The notes beneath the pieces were generated by a model. It did no database searches, was not told the DNA's origin, and saw only the letters and a list, made by a program, of their open reading frames with translations. A stretch of DNA of 64,000 nt from Croceicoccus naphthovorans (lineage in GTDB: Bacteria; Pseudomonadota; Alphaproteobacteria; Sphingomonadales; Sphingomonadaceae). Within the stretch, counting starts at the first letter, position 1; every line of letters starts with the position of its first letter. The stretch lies in contig NZ_CP011770.1 of the NCBI RefSeq assembly GCF_001028705.1, positions 2,235,501 to 2,299,500 on the forward strand, given 5' to 3'. Below, piece after piece: positions 54,451 through 63,659 of the stretch. The position numbers and the translations under genes are program-made.

Positions 54451-56223
54451 ATGGCAAAGCTGATCCATTCCCTGATGGCCTGCGCCACACTGGCATCCGC
54501 CAGCGCGCTGGCCACGCCCGCCTTGGCCGATAGCGCGGCGATCCCCGCCCTGTCGCGCGCCGCACGCATCCCGGCGCAGCTCGATGCCGAACAGCGTGCG
54601 TTTTACGCCAACGTTTTCGCCCAGATCGATGCAGAGAACTGGGGCGCGGTCGAATCGATGCTGGCCGCCCGCCCCGACGACAGCATGAAGCAGCTGGCAC
54701 TGGCCGAGTATTACCTCCACCCCAACAGCCCGAGAATCGAACTGGACCGGCTGAACGCATGGCTGGCGTTGGGCCGCGATCTGCCGCAGGCGGGGCAGAT
54801 CGGTCGGCTGGCGATCAAGCGCGGGCTGGAAAATTCGCCCGACCTGCCGGGGACGCAGCGGCTGGTTTCACTGCGCACGCCCGCCAAGCGCATCCTGCCG
54901 CGACAGGTTGGCGATGCGACGATGCCCGCAGAGGTGTCGAACGCCATCCTCGACCGGATCAAGAACGACGACCCGTCGGGCGCGCGCATCCTGCTGGACG
55001 GGGTAGACGCCACGCTGTCCAGCGACGCACGCGCCGAATGGCGGCAACGCGTGGCATGGTCCTACTATATCGAGAACAACGATTCCGCCGCTCTGGCGCT
55101 GGCCCGCACCGTGGCCGCCGGGGGCAGCGGCGCGTGGGTCGGCGAAGGATGGTGGACGGCGGGCCTTGCCGCGTGGCGGCTGGGCGATTGCGCGATGGCA
55201 GCGGACGGATTCTCCAACGCATCGAAAACCGCCGCGAACGAGGAATTGCGCGCCGCGTCCTATTATTGGGCCGCGCGCGCCTATACCCGCTGTCGCCAGC
55301 CGGAACAGGCCGATCCCGCCTTGCGCGCGGCGGCGGGGTATCACGAAACGCTGTACGGCATGATCGCCGCCGAACAACTGGGCATGACGCTGCCGACCGC
55401 CAGCCGGGGGCGCGATTTCTCGGCATCCGACTGGTCGACACTGGCGGGCGACAGCAACGTGCGCACCGCCGTCGCGCTGGTGGAAATCGGGCGCGAGGGG
55501 CTGGCCGACGAAGTGCTGCGGCACCAGGCGCAGATCGGCAATCCGGCGGAGTACGAGCAACTGACCCGCCTCGCCCGCGCATTGGGCCTGCCGGGAACGC
55601 AGCTCTATATGGCGTACAACGCGCCGCGCGGGGCAAAGCCCGATCCCTCGATCCGCTATCCGGTCACCCGCTGGGCCCCGCGTGAAGGTTGGCGCGTCGA
55701 TCCTGCGCTGGCCTATGCGCATACCTTGCAGGAATCGAACTTTCAGGCCGGGGCGGTCAGCCCGGCGGGCGCAGTCGGCCTGATGCAGATCATGCCGGGC
55801 ACGGCGCGCTATCATGCGCCCTCGCTTGGGCTTGGCAGCTATGACCTGAAAGACCCGGCCACGAATATGAGCTTTGGACAGCGCAACCTTGAAATGCTGC
55901 GCGATTCGGGCGGGACGCAGGGTTTGTTGCCCAAGATCATGGCCGCGTACAACGCTGGGCTTTCGCCGATCACGCGATGGAATTCCGAAGTGCGCGATGG
56001 CGGCGATCCGCTGCTTTACATGGAATCGATCCCCTATTGGGAAACGCGCGCCTATGTCGCGATCGTGACCAAGAACTACCTGATGTACCGCCGGCAGGCA
56101 GGCACGGATTCAGAGGTGCGTGCGGCACTGGCGCAGAACCTGTGGCCGAAGTTCCCCGGCCCGCAGCACGCGAGCGCGGTGGCGCAGCATGGCAAGCCGG
56201 TCCTGTCCGGCGCGACGCGATAA
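54451..56223 (+). CDS. Lytic murein transglycosylase with SLT domain
   Basis: A 590-residue exported protein (signal peptide MAKLIHSLMACATLASASAL, cleaved near residue 27). The middle is helical (TPR-like U-shaped superhelix, about 70-400). The C-terminal SLT domain has the catalytic Glu428 in ALAYAHTLQESNFQAGAV, then SPAGAVGLMQIMPGTARY and IMAAYNAGLSPITRWNSEV. It cleaves peptidoglycan glycan strands to 1,6-anhydro ends. It is followed ten bases later by moaB. Confidence 0.92.
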   Translation: MAKLIHSLMACATLASASALATPALADSAAIPALSRAARIPAQLDAEQRAFYANVFAQIDAENWGAVESMLAARPDDSMKQLALAEYYLHPNSPRIELDRLNAWLALGRDLPQAGQIGRLAIKRGLENSPDLPGTQRLVSLRTPAKRILPRQVGDATMPAEVSNAILDRIKNDDPSGARILLDGVDATLSSDARAEWRQRVAWSYYIENNDSAALALARTVAAGGSGAWVGEGWWTAGLAAWRLGDCAMAADGFSNASKTAANEELRAASYYWAARAYTRCRQPEQADPALRAAAGYHETLYGMIAAEQLGMTLPTASRGRDFSASDWSTLAGDSNVRTAVALVEIGREGLADEVLRHQAQIGNPAEYEQLTRLARALGLPGTQLYMAYNAPRGAKPDPSIRYPVTRWAPREGWRVDPALAYAHTLQESNFQAGAVSPAGAVGLMQIMPGTARYHAPSLGLGSYDLKDPATNMSFGQRNLEMLRDSGGTQGLLPKIMAAYNAGLSPITRWNSEVRDGGDPLLYMESIPYWETRAYVAIVTKNYLMYRRQAGTDSEVRAALAQNLWPKFPGPQHASAVAQHGKPVLSGATR

Positions 56224-56233
56224 GGAGCGACCG

Positions 56234-56761
56234 ATGGCCATCGACGAAAGCCGCCAGTTCAAGCCGGTGCGCATCGCGCTCCTGACGGTATCCGACACCC
56301 GCGGCCCGGATGAGGATACCAGCGGCGACATTCTGGCAGACCGCATTCACAACGCCGGGCACACCCTGATCGACCGGCAGATCCTGAAAGACGACGTCGG
56401 CGTGATCACCGCGCAGCTGCACGCGTGGATAGAGGACGAGAACGTCGATGCCGTAGTCATTACCGGCGGCACGGGCCTGACCGGCCGCGACGTCACGCCA
56501 GAGGCGCTGGACCGCGTAAAAACCCGCGAAATTCCGGGGTTCGGCGAACTGTTCCGCTGGATCAGTTTCAACACCATCGGCACCAGCACGATCCAGTCGC
56601 GCGCCTGCGCAGTGGTTGCGCGGGGCACCTATATCTTTGCCCTGCCCGGATCGAACGGCGCGGTGAAGGACGGGTGGGACGGCATCCTGGCCGAACAACT
56701 CGACAGCCGGAACCGCCCCTGCAATTTCGTGGAACTGATGCCCCGGCTTCGGGAAAAATAG
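56234..56761 (+). CDS. moaB: Molybdenum cofactor biosynthesis protein MoaB
   Basis: A 175-residue MoaB/MogA-family protein. ALLTVSDTRGPDEDTSGDIL, DAVVITGGTGLTGRDVTPEAL and IFALPGSNGAVKDGWDGILA are diagnostic. It acts in molybdopterin adenylation or is a MoaB-type paralogue. AAGGAG lies seven bases before ATG 56234, directly after the transglycosylase stop. Confidence 0.92.
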   Translation: MAIDESRQFKPVRIALLTVSDTRGPDEDTSGDILADRIHNAGHTLIDRQILKDDVGVITAQLHAWIEDENVDAVVITGGTGLTGRDVTPEALDRVKTREIPGFGELFRWISFNTIGTSTIQSRACAVVARGTYIFALPGSNGAVKDGWDGILAEQLDSRNRPCNFVELMPRLREK

Positions 56762-56785
56762 GCCTCGGCGAAAAGGAAACCGCTC

Positions 56786-57385
56786 ATGCCCGCCGCGAAG
56801 AAGCCGTCGACCCGGTTGGTCCGCAAAGCCATGCGCGAATTGCTTGAACCGGAAATCGCCAGGCTTGGCTTCGTCGGCAAGTATCCCGATTGGCGCCGCG
56901 AGACGCCAGCAGAGTATCACTACCTGCAATTCTATACCCGCAAGTATGGCGGCGGCTTTTCGTTCAGCGGCGCATGGGCTGAGAAAGGACGGTTCACCGA
57001 TCCGAACGGAAAGGTGTTTGACACTGCAGACTGGACCATCGCCCACACCGATTTCGACCAGCGCGCCAGTGCCGTCAGGATGATCGACGTCTGCAAGCCG
57101 GATCGCACCATGGCCCGCGAAAGCACTGGCTATTTCGAGTACGCGCACATTGCCGACGATGCCGATGCCTGCCGCTCACTGGTGCTGGAGGCCCGGGCCG
57201 TCTTGCCGCAGATGGACCGCTGGCTGCACACGAGGGAGGCGGGTGAGGCGATTTCGAGCAAGGATCACAGTCCACCGCAGGGTCTTTCCAGGCGGCTGCG
57301 CTGGCACATGGCTACGGCGATGGTCGATGCTTTCGACCTGTCGAACGAACCGCCATCGGTTCCAGGTTCCAATCCGGCGGGCTAA
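56786..57385 (+). CDS. DUF4304-like protein
   Basis: A 199-residue cytosolic protein with the DUF4304-like pattern (LLEPEIARLGFVGKYPDWRR, YHYLQFYTRKYGGGFSFSG). No catalytic residues stand out and the function is unknown. It overlaps the convergent neighbour by four bases at CTAA (57382-57385). Confidence 0.6.
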   Translation: MPAAKKPSTRLVRKAMRELLEPEIARLGFVGKYPDWRRETPAEYHYLQFYTRKYGGGFSFSGAWAEKGRFTDPNGKVFDTADWTIAHTDFDQRASAVRMIDVCKPDRTMARESTGYFEYAHIADDADACRSLVLEARAVLPQMDRWLHTREAGEAISSKDHSPPQGLSRRLRWHMATAMVDAFDLSNEPPSVPGSNPAG

Positions 57386-57891
57386 AGCCGCCTGACGCCC
57401 GCCGCCTCAAGCCGCGACAACAGCACTTTCGCCGCGTCGCCCAGCGCATGGCGCGGCACCAGATTGTAGAACATCTCCGTCTGGTGCAGCAGGATCAGGT
57501 CGTCGGTGACCGACACTTCCAAAAATTCGGCAAACGGCATCCGCACCGTGCCGCGTCGGCTGACGAAGGTCAGCGCCTCGTCATCGAATGACAGCATGCT
57601 TTCATCGCGCAAGGCCGCGCTCTGCCGGAATTGTCGCCGCGCCTGCCTCGGCACGAGCCACATCAGGGTCAGCCATAGCGCGGGGAGTGCGACGAGCAAC
57701 GCAGCCGTTGATGCGACATTGAGATAACCGTCCATCGCGTCAAGAATCAGCAGCAGCACCGCAACCACCACGATCGCGACAATCAGCCACACCGTGGGCG
57801 GCCTGAACAGCCGCTTGCGCATGACCTTGCGCGCCGCCGCAACGGCCTCTGCCTCTGTCACACGATAGGTGAAGGGTCCGGTCTCTGTCAT
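57382..57891 (-). CDS. YcxB-like membrane protein
   Basis: A 169-residue protein with two helices (about 33-51 and 58-80) and a YcxB-type C-terminal domain (MLSFDDEALTFVSRRGTVRM, HQTEMFYNLVPRHALG). The overall layout is like the protein at 21127-21813. Function unknown. Confidence 0.65.
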   Translation of the reverse strand: MTETGPFTYRVTEAEAVAAARKVMRKRLFRPPTVWLIVAIVVVAVLLLILDAMDGYLNVASTAALLVALPALWLTLMWLVPRQARRQFRQSAALRDESMLSFDDEALTFVSRRGTVRMPFAEFLEVSVTDDLILLHQTEMFYNLVPRHALGDAAKVLLSRLEAAGVRRL

Positions 57892-57969
57892 GCGACAAGC
57901 GATAGCGCGCTCTCGTAAACAAATCGAGAAGTTCTTGTTATGTTCCGGTTTTAGGCGCATCTTGCCGGG

Positions 57970-59046
57970 ATGTCGAATCGCGTCATCTCCGGTCGCGGCG
58001 CGCCCTCCAACGCGGTGCCGCAACGCTTTGGCCTTGCCCTGCGTGAGGCGGATGGCGACTGGCTGGACAATGCCGAAACGGTCGATGGGGCCGCGCCGAA
58101 ACTGCGCACCACCGTGACCGAGGAACATCCCCGCGCGATCCTGTCGTTCAACAATTCGCCGGATATTCCGTTTGACCGATCCATCAACGCCTACCGAGGG
58201 TGCGAACATGGCTGCGTCTATTGCTTCGCCCGGCCCAGCCACGCCTTTCACGACCTGTCGCCCGGCCTCGATTTCGAAACCAGGCTGTTCGCGAAGCCCG
58301 ATGCCGCACAGATCCTGCGCAAGACGCTGGCCAAGCCCGGCTATGCCCCCGCCGTCATCGCGATGGGCACCAACACCGATCCGTATCAGCCGATAGAGGC
58401 GCGCTATCGGATCACCCGCGCCGTGTTGGAATTGTGCCTGGAAGTGCGGCACCCCGTCGCGATCACCACCAAATCGGCGCGGGTGCTGCGCGATCTGGAC
58501 TTGCTGTCGGAAATGGCCCGGCACGGCCTGATCGCGGTCAGCCTGTCGGTCACCAGCCTCGATCCGCGCCTGTCTGGTCTGCTCGAACCGCGCGCCTCCG
58601 CCCCGGCAAAGCGGATCGACGCGCTGGCCCGGCTGGTCGATGCCGGAGTGCCCGCGCATTGCATGATTGCGCCGGTCATCCCGGCGATCACCGACGAATT
58701 CATGGAAGCCATCGTCGCCCGCGCGGGTGAGGCCGGAGTGGGATCGGCGAATTGGATCATGATGCGCCTGCCGCACGAAGTATCGCCGCTGTTCCGCGAA
58801 TGGCTGTCGGTCCACTACCCGGACCGCGCGGCCAAGGTCATGGCCACGGTTCAGGCGATGCGCGGCGGGCGCGACAACGAACCCAATTTCCATGCCCGCT
58901 TCAAACCCAAGGGCGCATGGGCCGACCTGTTTCGCCAACGCTTCCGGCTGGCGGTAAAGCGCGCGGGTATCCCGCAGCGGCAGGCGAGGCTCGACAGCAC
59001 CCAGTTTCGCGCGCCCGCGATCGATGGTCAGCTTTCGCTGTTCTAG
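57970..59046 (+). CDS. Radical SAM protein, PA0069 family
   Basis: A 358-residue radical SAM enzyme. The cluster motif is CEHGCVYCFARPSHAFHDL (CxxxCxxC; residues near 80), followed by AMGTNTDPYQPIEARYRITR and MMRLPHEVSPLFREWLSVHY. Family members are often linked to DNA-repair regulons; the reaction is unknown. Confidence 0.88.
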   Translation: MSNRVISGRGAPSNAVPQRFGLALREADGDWLDNAETVDGAAPKLRTTVTEEHPRAILSFNNSPDIPFDRSINAYRGCEHGCVYCFARPSHAFHDLSPGLDFETRLFAKPDAAQILRKTLAKPGYAPAVIAMGTNTDPYQPIEARYRITRAVLELCLEVRHPVAITTKSARVLRDLDLLSEMARHGLIAVSLSVTSLDPRLSGLLEPRASAPAKRIDALARLVDAGVPAHCMIAPVIPAITDEFMEAIVARAGEAGVGSANWIMMRLPHEVSPLFREWLSVHYPDRAAKVMATVQAMRGGRDNEPNFHARFKPKGAWADLFRQRFRLAVKRAGIPQRQARLDSTQFRAPAIDGQLSLF

Positions 59047-59126
59047 CGATGGTTAAGCCGTCTTAACGCCTTGCCAACCTGTCCGGTTTATACTGGCGGT
59101 CCGTTTGCAGGACGGAGGTGTCGCTT

Positions 59127-59579
59127 ATGCGGGAAATGATTCTCGGTGGTGCCGCGGTGGTCGCGATTGGCCTTGCCGTGTTTCTCGCCCCGCCGATGAC
59201 GTTCGGCGGTGGCGGCGAAGTCGCGCCGGTCGAACGCCCGCTGACGCTGAGCGAGGCGACCGACCTGCTGGCCCAAGGCGATATTCGGCGCGGCAAAGCG
59301 CCGTTTCACGACATGCGCGTTTCGGTCACGCGGGTAGAGGATGGCGTCGTCGCCTATCGCGCCGAAGGGGCCGATATGACGGTCAATTGCCGCGCCATGC
59401 TGAAACCCACCGAACATGGCGCGTTGCAGGTCAAAACGCGCTGCGGCCGTATCGCGCACGACATCGGACCGGGCGACGAACGCAACAGGGAATTGGGCGA
59501 GCGCGCCTTTCGCGAACTGGTTTTCGCAACGCTTGGCGACCGACCCTATAACGATGCGAACCTGAAGGCGCCTGGCTGA
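59127..59579 (+). CDS. Small membrane-anchored or exported protein of unknown function
   Basis: A 150-residue protein from ATG 59127, chosen because GGAGG lies eight bases upstream (GTG 59118 overlaps that site). An N-terminal hydrophobic segment (ILGGAAVVAIGLAVFLAPP) is followed by a soluble part with two cysteines (VNCRAML and KTRCGRIA). No family recognised. Confidence 0.6.
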   Translation: MREMILGGAAVVAIGLAVFLAPPMTFGGGGEVAPVERPLTLSEATDLLAQGDIRRGKAPFHDMRVSVTRVEDGVVAYRAEGADMTVNCRAMLKPTEHGALQVKTRCGRIAHDIGPGDERNRELGERAFRELVFATLGDRPYNDANLKAPG

Positions 59580-59614
59580 TCACAGATCGCGCTGATGCGT
59601 AGGCCCGCCCCGGA

Positions 59615-62600
59615 TCAGGCCACCCGGCGCAGTGCGGTCGCGGCGCGGGCCGAAAGATCGCAAGCCGATACGCCGGGAATTTCCGCCACCCGGTCTGCCA
59701 GTTCGCCATCCAGTGCGAAATCGCGGCCTAGCAGCATCGTCGCCTCGCGCCCCTCACCCAGCAACAGGCGCGCGACGACTTCGCCGTTCGCATCGGCAGT
59801 GCGGGGAAGCAGCGTGGCCATCTCGGCCAGCGCCTCCACCCGATCGACCGTCAGGCGCAGTTCCATCCGCGCGCTCCCCTTTACCGCCGCAAGGGGCCGT
59901 GCCCCGCGCACGGTAACGCGCGGCGGTTCGTCGGGGTTGGGTTTGTCCAGCTCTACCTGCAAAAGCACGCATTCGCCCGACTGCGCCCACTTGCCGAAAC
60001 TATCCACCAGCGATTCTTCGAAGCAGGACGCGCTGAACTGGCCGGTCTGATCGGAAAAATCGGCCATCACGAAATCGTTGCCTTTGCGGGTCTTGCGCTT
60101 GTTCGCGCCTTCGACCAGCACGGCCATGACCGCGTTACTGCGGCCTCCGCCCCCAACTCCAGCAGACTCGCCGCCTTCCGCCCCGCTCGTCATCAGGCTG
60201 GCATAGCTGCGTGCACCCTGTGCGCTGGCAACCGCGCGCCACTGGCTGACCGGGTGCGCGGCGAAGTAGAAGCCGAAATTCTCGCGCTCCTTCTCCATCT
60301 GGTCCTTGCGCGGCCATGCGGGGGCATCGACCAGCCGCAGGTCGGCGGCGGCATGGTCTTCCGCCCCGAACAAGCCCGCCTGCCCGCTCTCTTTCTCGCG
60401 CACCGCGGCGTCGGCCACGGCAAGCAGCATGTCGGCATTGGCAATGACCTTGGCTCGGTTCGGCTCAAGACTATCGAGCGCGCCCGCCCCGGCCAGCCCT
60501 TCCAGCTGGCGGCGGTTCATCGATCCGGCCGGCAACCGCTCGAAAAGGTCTTTCAGGCTCTCGAACGGCCCACGCGCCTCGCGCTCGGCCACGATCGCGT
60601 CCATCGCCTTTTCGCCGACGTTGCGGATGCCTGCCAAGGCATAGCGCACGCGATAGCTCTCGTCGGTCGGCTCGACGGTAAACTCTGCCTCCGAATGGTT
60701 GATGTCCGGGCCGGCGCACTCCAGCCCGCCGCCGGGATAACGGCGCATGTCGTCGACGAAGACCGACAGCTTTTCCGACTGGTGCATGTCGAAACACATC
60801 GACGCGGCGTAGAATTCGTGTGGGTAATGCGCCTTCAGCCACGCGGTCTGGTAGGCCAGCAGCGCATAGGCCGCGGCGTGGGACTTGTTGAAGCCATAGC
60901 CCGCGAACTTGTCGATCAAGTCGAACAGCTCGTTGGCCTTCTTCGGCTCGATCCCGCTGACGTCCTTGCACCCCTCGACAAAGCGCTGGCGCTGCGCGTC
61001 CATCTCGGCCTGCACCTTCTTGCCCATCGCGCGGCGGAGAAGGTCGGCGTCGCCCAGCGAATATCCGGCCAGGATCTGCGCAGCCTGCATCACCTGTTCC
61101 TGATAGACGAAGATGCCGTAAGTCTCTGCCAGAATGCCTTCCAGCTTGTGGTGCGGATACTCGATCTCCGCCTGCCCGTTCTTGCGCTGACCGAACAGCG
61201 GGATGTTGTCCATCGGGCCGGGGCGATAGAGCGAGACGAGCGCGATGATATCCTCGAACCGCGTCGGTTTCACTGCCGCCAGCGTGCGGCGCATGCCTTC
61301 GGATTCCAGCTGGAAGACGCCGACCGTGTTGCCCTGTTTCAAGAGCTGGAACACGCCCGCATCGTCCCACGGCAGCCCGTCGAGGTCGATGGTAATGCCC
61401 CGCCTTTCCAGCAGGTCGACAGCCTTGCGCAGCACCGACAGCGTCTTCAGGCCGAGGAAGTCGAACTTCACCAGACCGCTACTCTCGACATGCTTCATGT
61501 CGAACTGCGTCACCGGCATGTCCGACCGGGGGTCGCGATAGAGCGGGACGAGCTGCGACAGCGGCCTGTCGCCGATGACTACGCCCGCCGCGTGGGTGGA
61601 AGAGTTGCGCGGCAACCCCTCCAGTTGCATCGCCAGATCGAGCAAGCGCCGCACATCCGGGTCGCGCTTGTACTCGCCCGCGAACTCGGCAACGCCGTTC
61701 AGCGCACGGTCCAGCGTCCACGGATCGGTCGGATGGTTCGGCACCATCTTGGTCAGACGGTCGACGTGGCCGTAACTCATCTGCAGAATCCGCCCGCAAT
61801 CGCGCAGCACCGCGCGGGCCTTCATCTTGCCGAAAGTGATGATCTGCGCGACGTGATCGTGCCCGTATTTCTTCTGGACATAGCGGATCACTTCGCCGCG
61901 CCGCGTTTCGCAGAAGTCGATGTCGAAGTCGGGCATCGACACGCGTTCGGGGTTGAGGAAACGTTCGAACAGCAGGCCCAGCCGCAGCGGATCGAGATCG
62001 GTGATCGTCAGCGCCCACGCGACCAGCGAACCCGCACCGGACCCGCGCCCCGGCCCCACCGGAATGCCGTTTTCCTTGGCCCACTTGATGAAGTCGGCAA
62101 CGATCAGGAAGTATCCGGGGAAGCCCATGCCGACGATGATGTCGATCTCGAACTTCAGGCGGTCGAAATACTTCTGCCGCTCCGCCGCGTCCATCTCGCC
62201 ATAGGGTTCGAGCCGTTTCTCGAGGCCGCGATGCGCGTCCTCGGTGATCATACGCGCCTCGCCCTCCAAGTCGCCGGCAAGGCTGGGCAGGATCGGCTTG
62301 CGATAGGGCGGCATGAAAGCGCAGCGCTGCGCGACGACCATCGAATTGTTCAGCGTTTCGGGCAGGTCGGCGAAGATCTGCGCCATGGCGTCGGCGGGCT
62401 TGACCCATGCATCGCGCGGGGTGCGCGGACGGTCGGGCGTGTCGATATAGGTGGAGCTGGCGATACACAGCATCGCGTCCTGCGCGGGGTGGAAGCTCGC
62501 CTCGTCGAACAGCGCGGGGTTGGTGCCGACCAGCGGCAGGTTGCGGGCGTAGGCAAGGTCGATCAGCGACGTCTCGCTCTCCGCCTCGTTCTCTGCGCCG

Positions 62601-63130
62601 CTGCGCGCGATCTCGACATAGAGACGGTCGGGAAACAGCGCCTGCAGCCGGTCGGCATAAGCCTCCGCCTCGCCGTGCTGCTCCGCCGCGTAGAGCCGCG
62701 CCAAGGCGCCTTCACCTGCGCCCGTCAGGCAGATCAGCCCGCCGGTATGACCCTCCAGCGCCTCAATCTCGACATGGGGTTCAAGGTGCAGCGGACGTTC
62801 GAGGTGCGCCTTGCTGACGAGGTGGCAAAGGTTGTTCCACCCGTCCTCGTCCTGCGCATAAAGCGCCAGCCAGTCTATGGCGTCGCGGCAACCACCATCA
62901 CGAGGGGGACGTTTTACTGCAAGAAAGGTGCCGACGATGGGCTGTACCCCGACGTCTTTCGCCGCCCCCGCAAAGGCGATCGAGCCATAGAGTCCGTTGC
63001 GGTCGCAGATGGCGATTGCGGGAAAGCCGCGATCCTTAGCCAGCTTTGCCATCTTCTTCGGATCGATCGCACCTTCCAGCATCGTGTAGCTGGAAAAGAC
63101 GCGAAGAGGCACGAAGGGAGCGTAAGCCAT
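59615..63130 (-). CDS. dnaE: DNA polymerase III alpha subunit
   Basis: Replicative polymerase of 1171 residues. N-terminal PHP domain (FVPLRVFSSYTMLEGAIDPK), then the catalytic acidic motif PDFDIDF with PVGPGRGSGAGSLVAWALTI, and FGYNKSHAAAYALLAYQTAW-type segments (here YGFNKSHAAAYALLAYQ). A C-terminal OB fold (FVMADFSDQTGQFSASCFEE) and clamp-binding part follow. Start MAYAPFVPLRVF at 63130. Confidence 0.96.
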   Translation of the reverse strand: MAYAPFVPLRVFSSYTMLEGAIDPKKMAKLAKDRGFPAIAICDRNGLYGSIAFAGAAKDVGVQPIVGTFLAVKRPPRDGGCRDAIDWLALYAQDEDGWNNLCHLVSKAHLERPLHLEPHVEIEALEGHTGGLICLTGAGEGALARLYAAEQHGEAEAYADRLQALFPDRLYVEIARSGAENEAESETSLIDLAYARNLPLVGTNPALFDEASFHPAQDAMLCIASSTYIDTPDRPRTPRDAWVKPADAMAQIFADLPETLNNSMVVAQRCAFMPPYRKPILPSLAGDLEGEARMITEDAHRGLEKRLEPYGEMDAAERQKYFDRLKFEIDIIVGMGFPGYFLIVADFIKWAKENGIPVGPGRGSGAGSLVAWALTITDLDPLRLGLLFERFLNPERVSMPDFDIDFCETRRGEVIRYVQKKYGHDHVAQIITFGKMKARAVLRDCGRILQMSYGHVDRLTKMVPNHPTDPWTLDRALNGVAEFAGEYKRDPDVRRLLDLAMQLEGLPRNSSTHAAGVVIGDRPLSQLVPLYRDPRSDMPVTQFDMKHVESSGLVKFDFLGLKTLSVLRKAVDLLERRGITIDLDGLPWDDAGVFQLLKQGNTVGVFQLESEGMRRTLAAVKPTRFEDIIALVSLYRPGPMDNIPLFGQRKNGQAEIEYPHHKLEGILAETYGIFVYQEQVMQAAQILAGYSLGDADLLRRAMGKKVQAEMDAQRQRFVEGCKDVSGIEPKKANELFDLIDKFAGYGFNKSHAAAYALLAYQTAWLKAHYPHEFYAASMCFDMHQSEKLSVFVDDMRRYPGGGLECAGPDINHSEAEFTVEPTDESYRVRYALAGIRNVGEKAMDAIVAEREARGPFESLKDLFERLPAGSMNRRQLEGLAGAGALDSLEPNRAKVIANADMLLAVADAAVREKESGQAGLFGAEDHAAADLRLVDAPAWPRKDQMEKERENFGFYFAAHPVSQWRAVASAQGARSYASLMTSGAEGGESAGVGGGGRSNAVMAVLVEGANKRKTRKGNDFVMADFSDQTGQFSASCFEESLVDSFGKWAQSGECVLLQVELDKPNPDEPPRVTVRGARPLAAVKGSARMELRLTVDRVEALAEMATLLPRTADANGEVVARLLLGEGREATMLLGRDFALDGELADRVAEIPGVSACDLSARAATALRRVA

Positions 63131-63145
63131 GACACCACGCTAGAC

Positions 63146-63183
63146 AAACGGCCCGCCCCGCGCGAGGGCAGGACGGGCCGTTT
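63146..63183 (-). terminator. Hairpin between the 94-residue gene and dnaE
   Basis: AAACGGCCCG pairs with CGGGCCGTTT, with further pairing of CCC and GGG in the loop. On the minus strand it is followed by TTTGTCT. It probably stops the small gene's transcript before dnaE. Confidence 0.7.
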
Positions 63184-63227
63184 CAACAGAGGTATCCCCC
63201 GTTTTGCCGCGATTTTTGGCGCTAGCT

Positions 63228-63512
63228 TCAGGCCTTGGGAAAATCGTCCCTCCGGGCCAGTGCCGCGATCTCGCCGACGCCGAACACGCGGTCGCCCGAT
63301 TTCTGGATCATCAGACCCGTGCGGTCGCCCTCTGGCAACATCATCACAAAGCGGATCAGTTCGGCGAACGTGCCTTCGCGGATCACGTCGAACCCGCGCA
63401 GCATGTCGCTTTGCGCGCCATCCTCACGCCGGTGAAGCGCGGCGTGGTCGTCCCAGTCGCTGGCGTTCGGATCGAACGGCTCTGCATGGAAAGTGGTGGG
63501 GTTGCTGCTCAT
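63228..63512 (-). CDS. Conserved small protein of unknown function
   Basis: A 94-residue acidic protein (MSSNPTTFHAEPFDPNASDW) with LIRFVMMLPEGDRTGLMIQK. No membrane segment, no cysteines. It starts 381 bases beyond dnaE's start on the same strand. No family recognised, but the composition and start are gene-like. Confidence 0.6.
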   Translation of the reverse strand: MSSNPTTFHAEPFDPNASDWDDHAALHRREDGAQSDMLRGFDVIREGTFAELIRFVMMLPEGDRTGLMIQKSGDRVFGVGEIAALARRDDFPKA

Positions 63513-63659
63513 CTCTTTGGCCCTCCTGACGGCGAATACGGTATGTTTATGGAACGCACCGCGAACGCGCCTTGTTCCTTATCAATCCGCAGATCTGGGC
63601 CGACAATGGGTCGAGAGCAGCACGGCCGGGGAAGCCCGGAACGCCATCTGCTGACTGGA

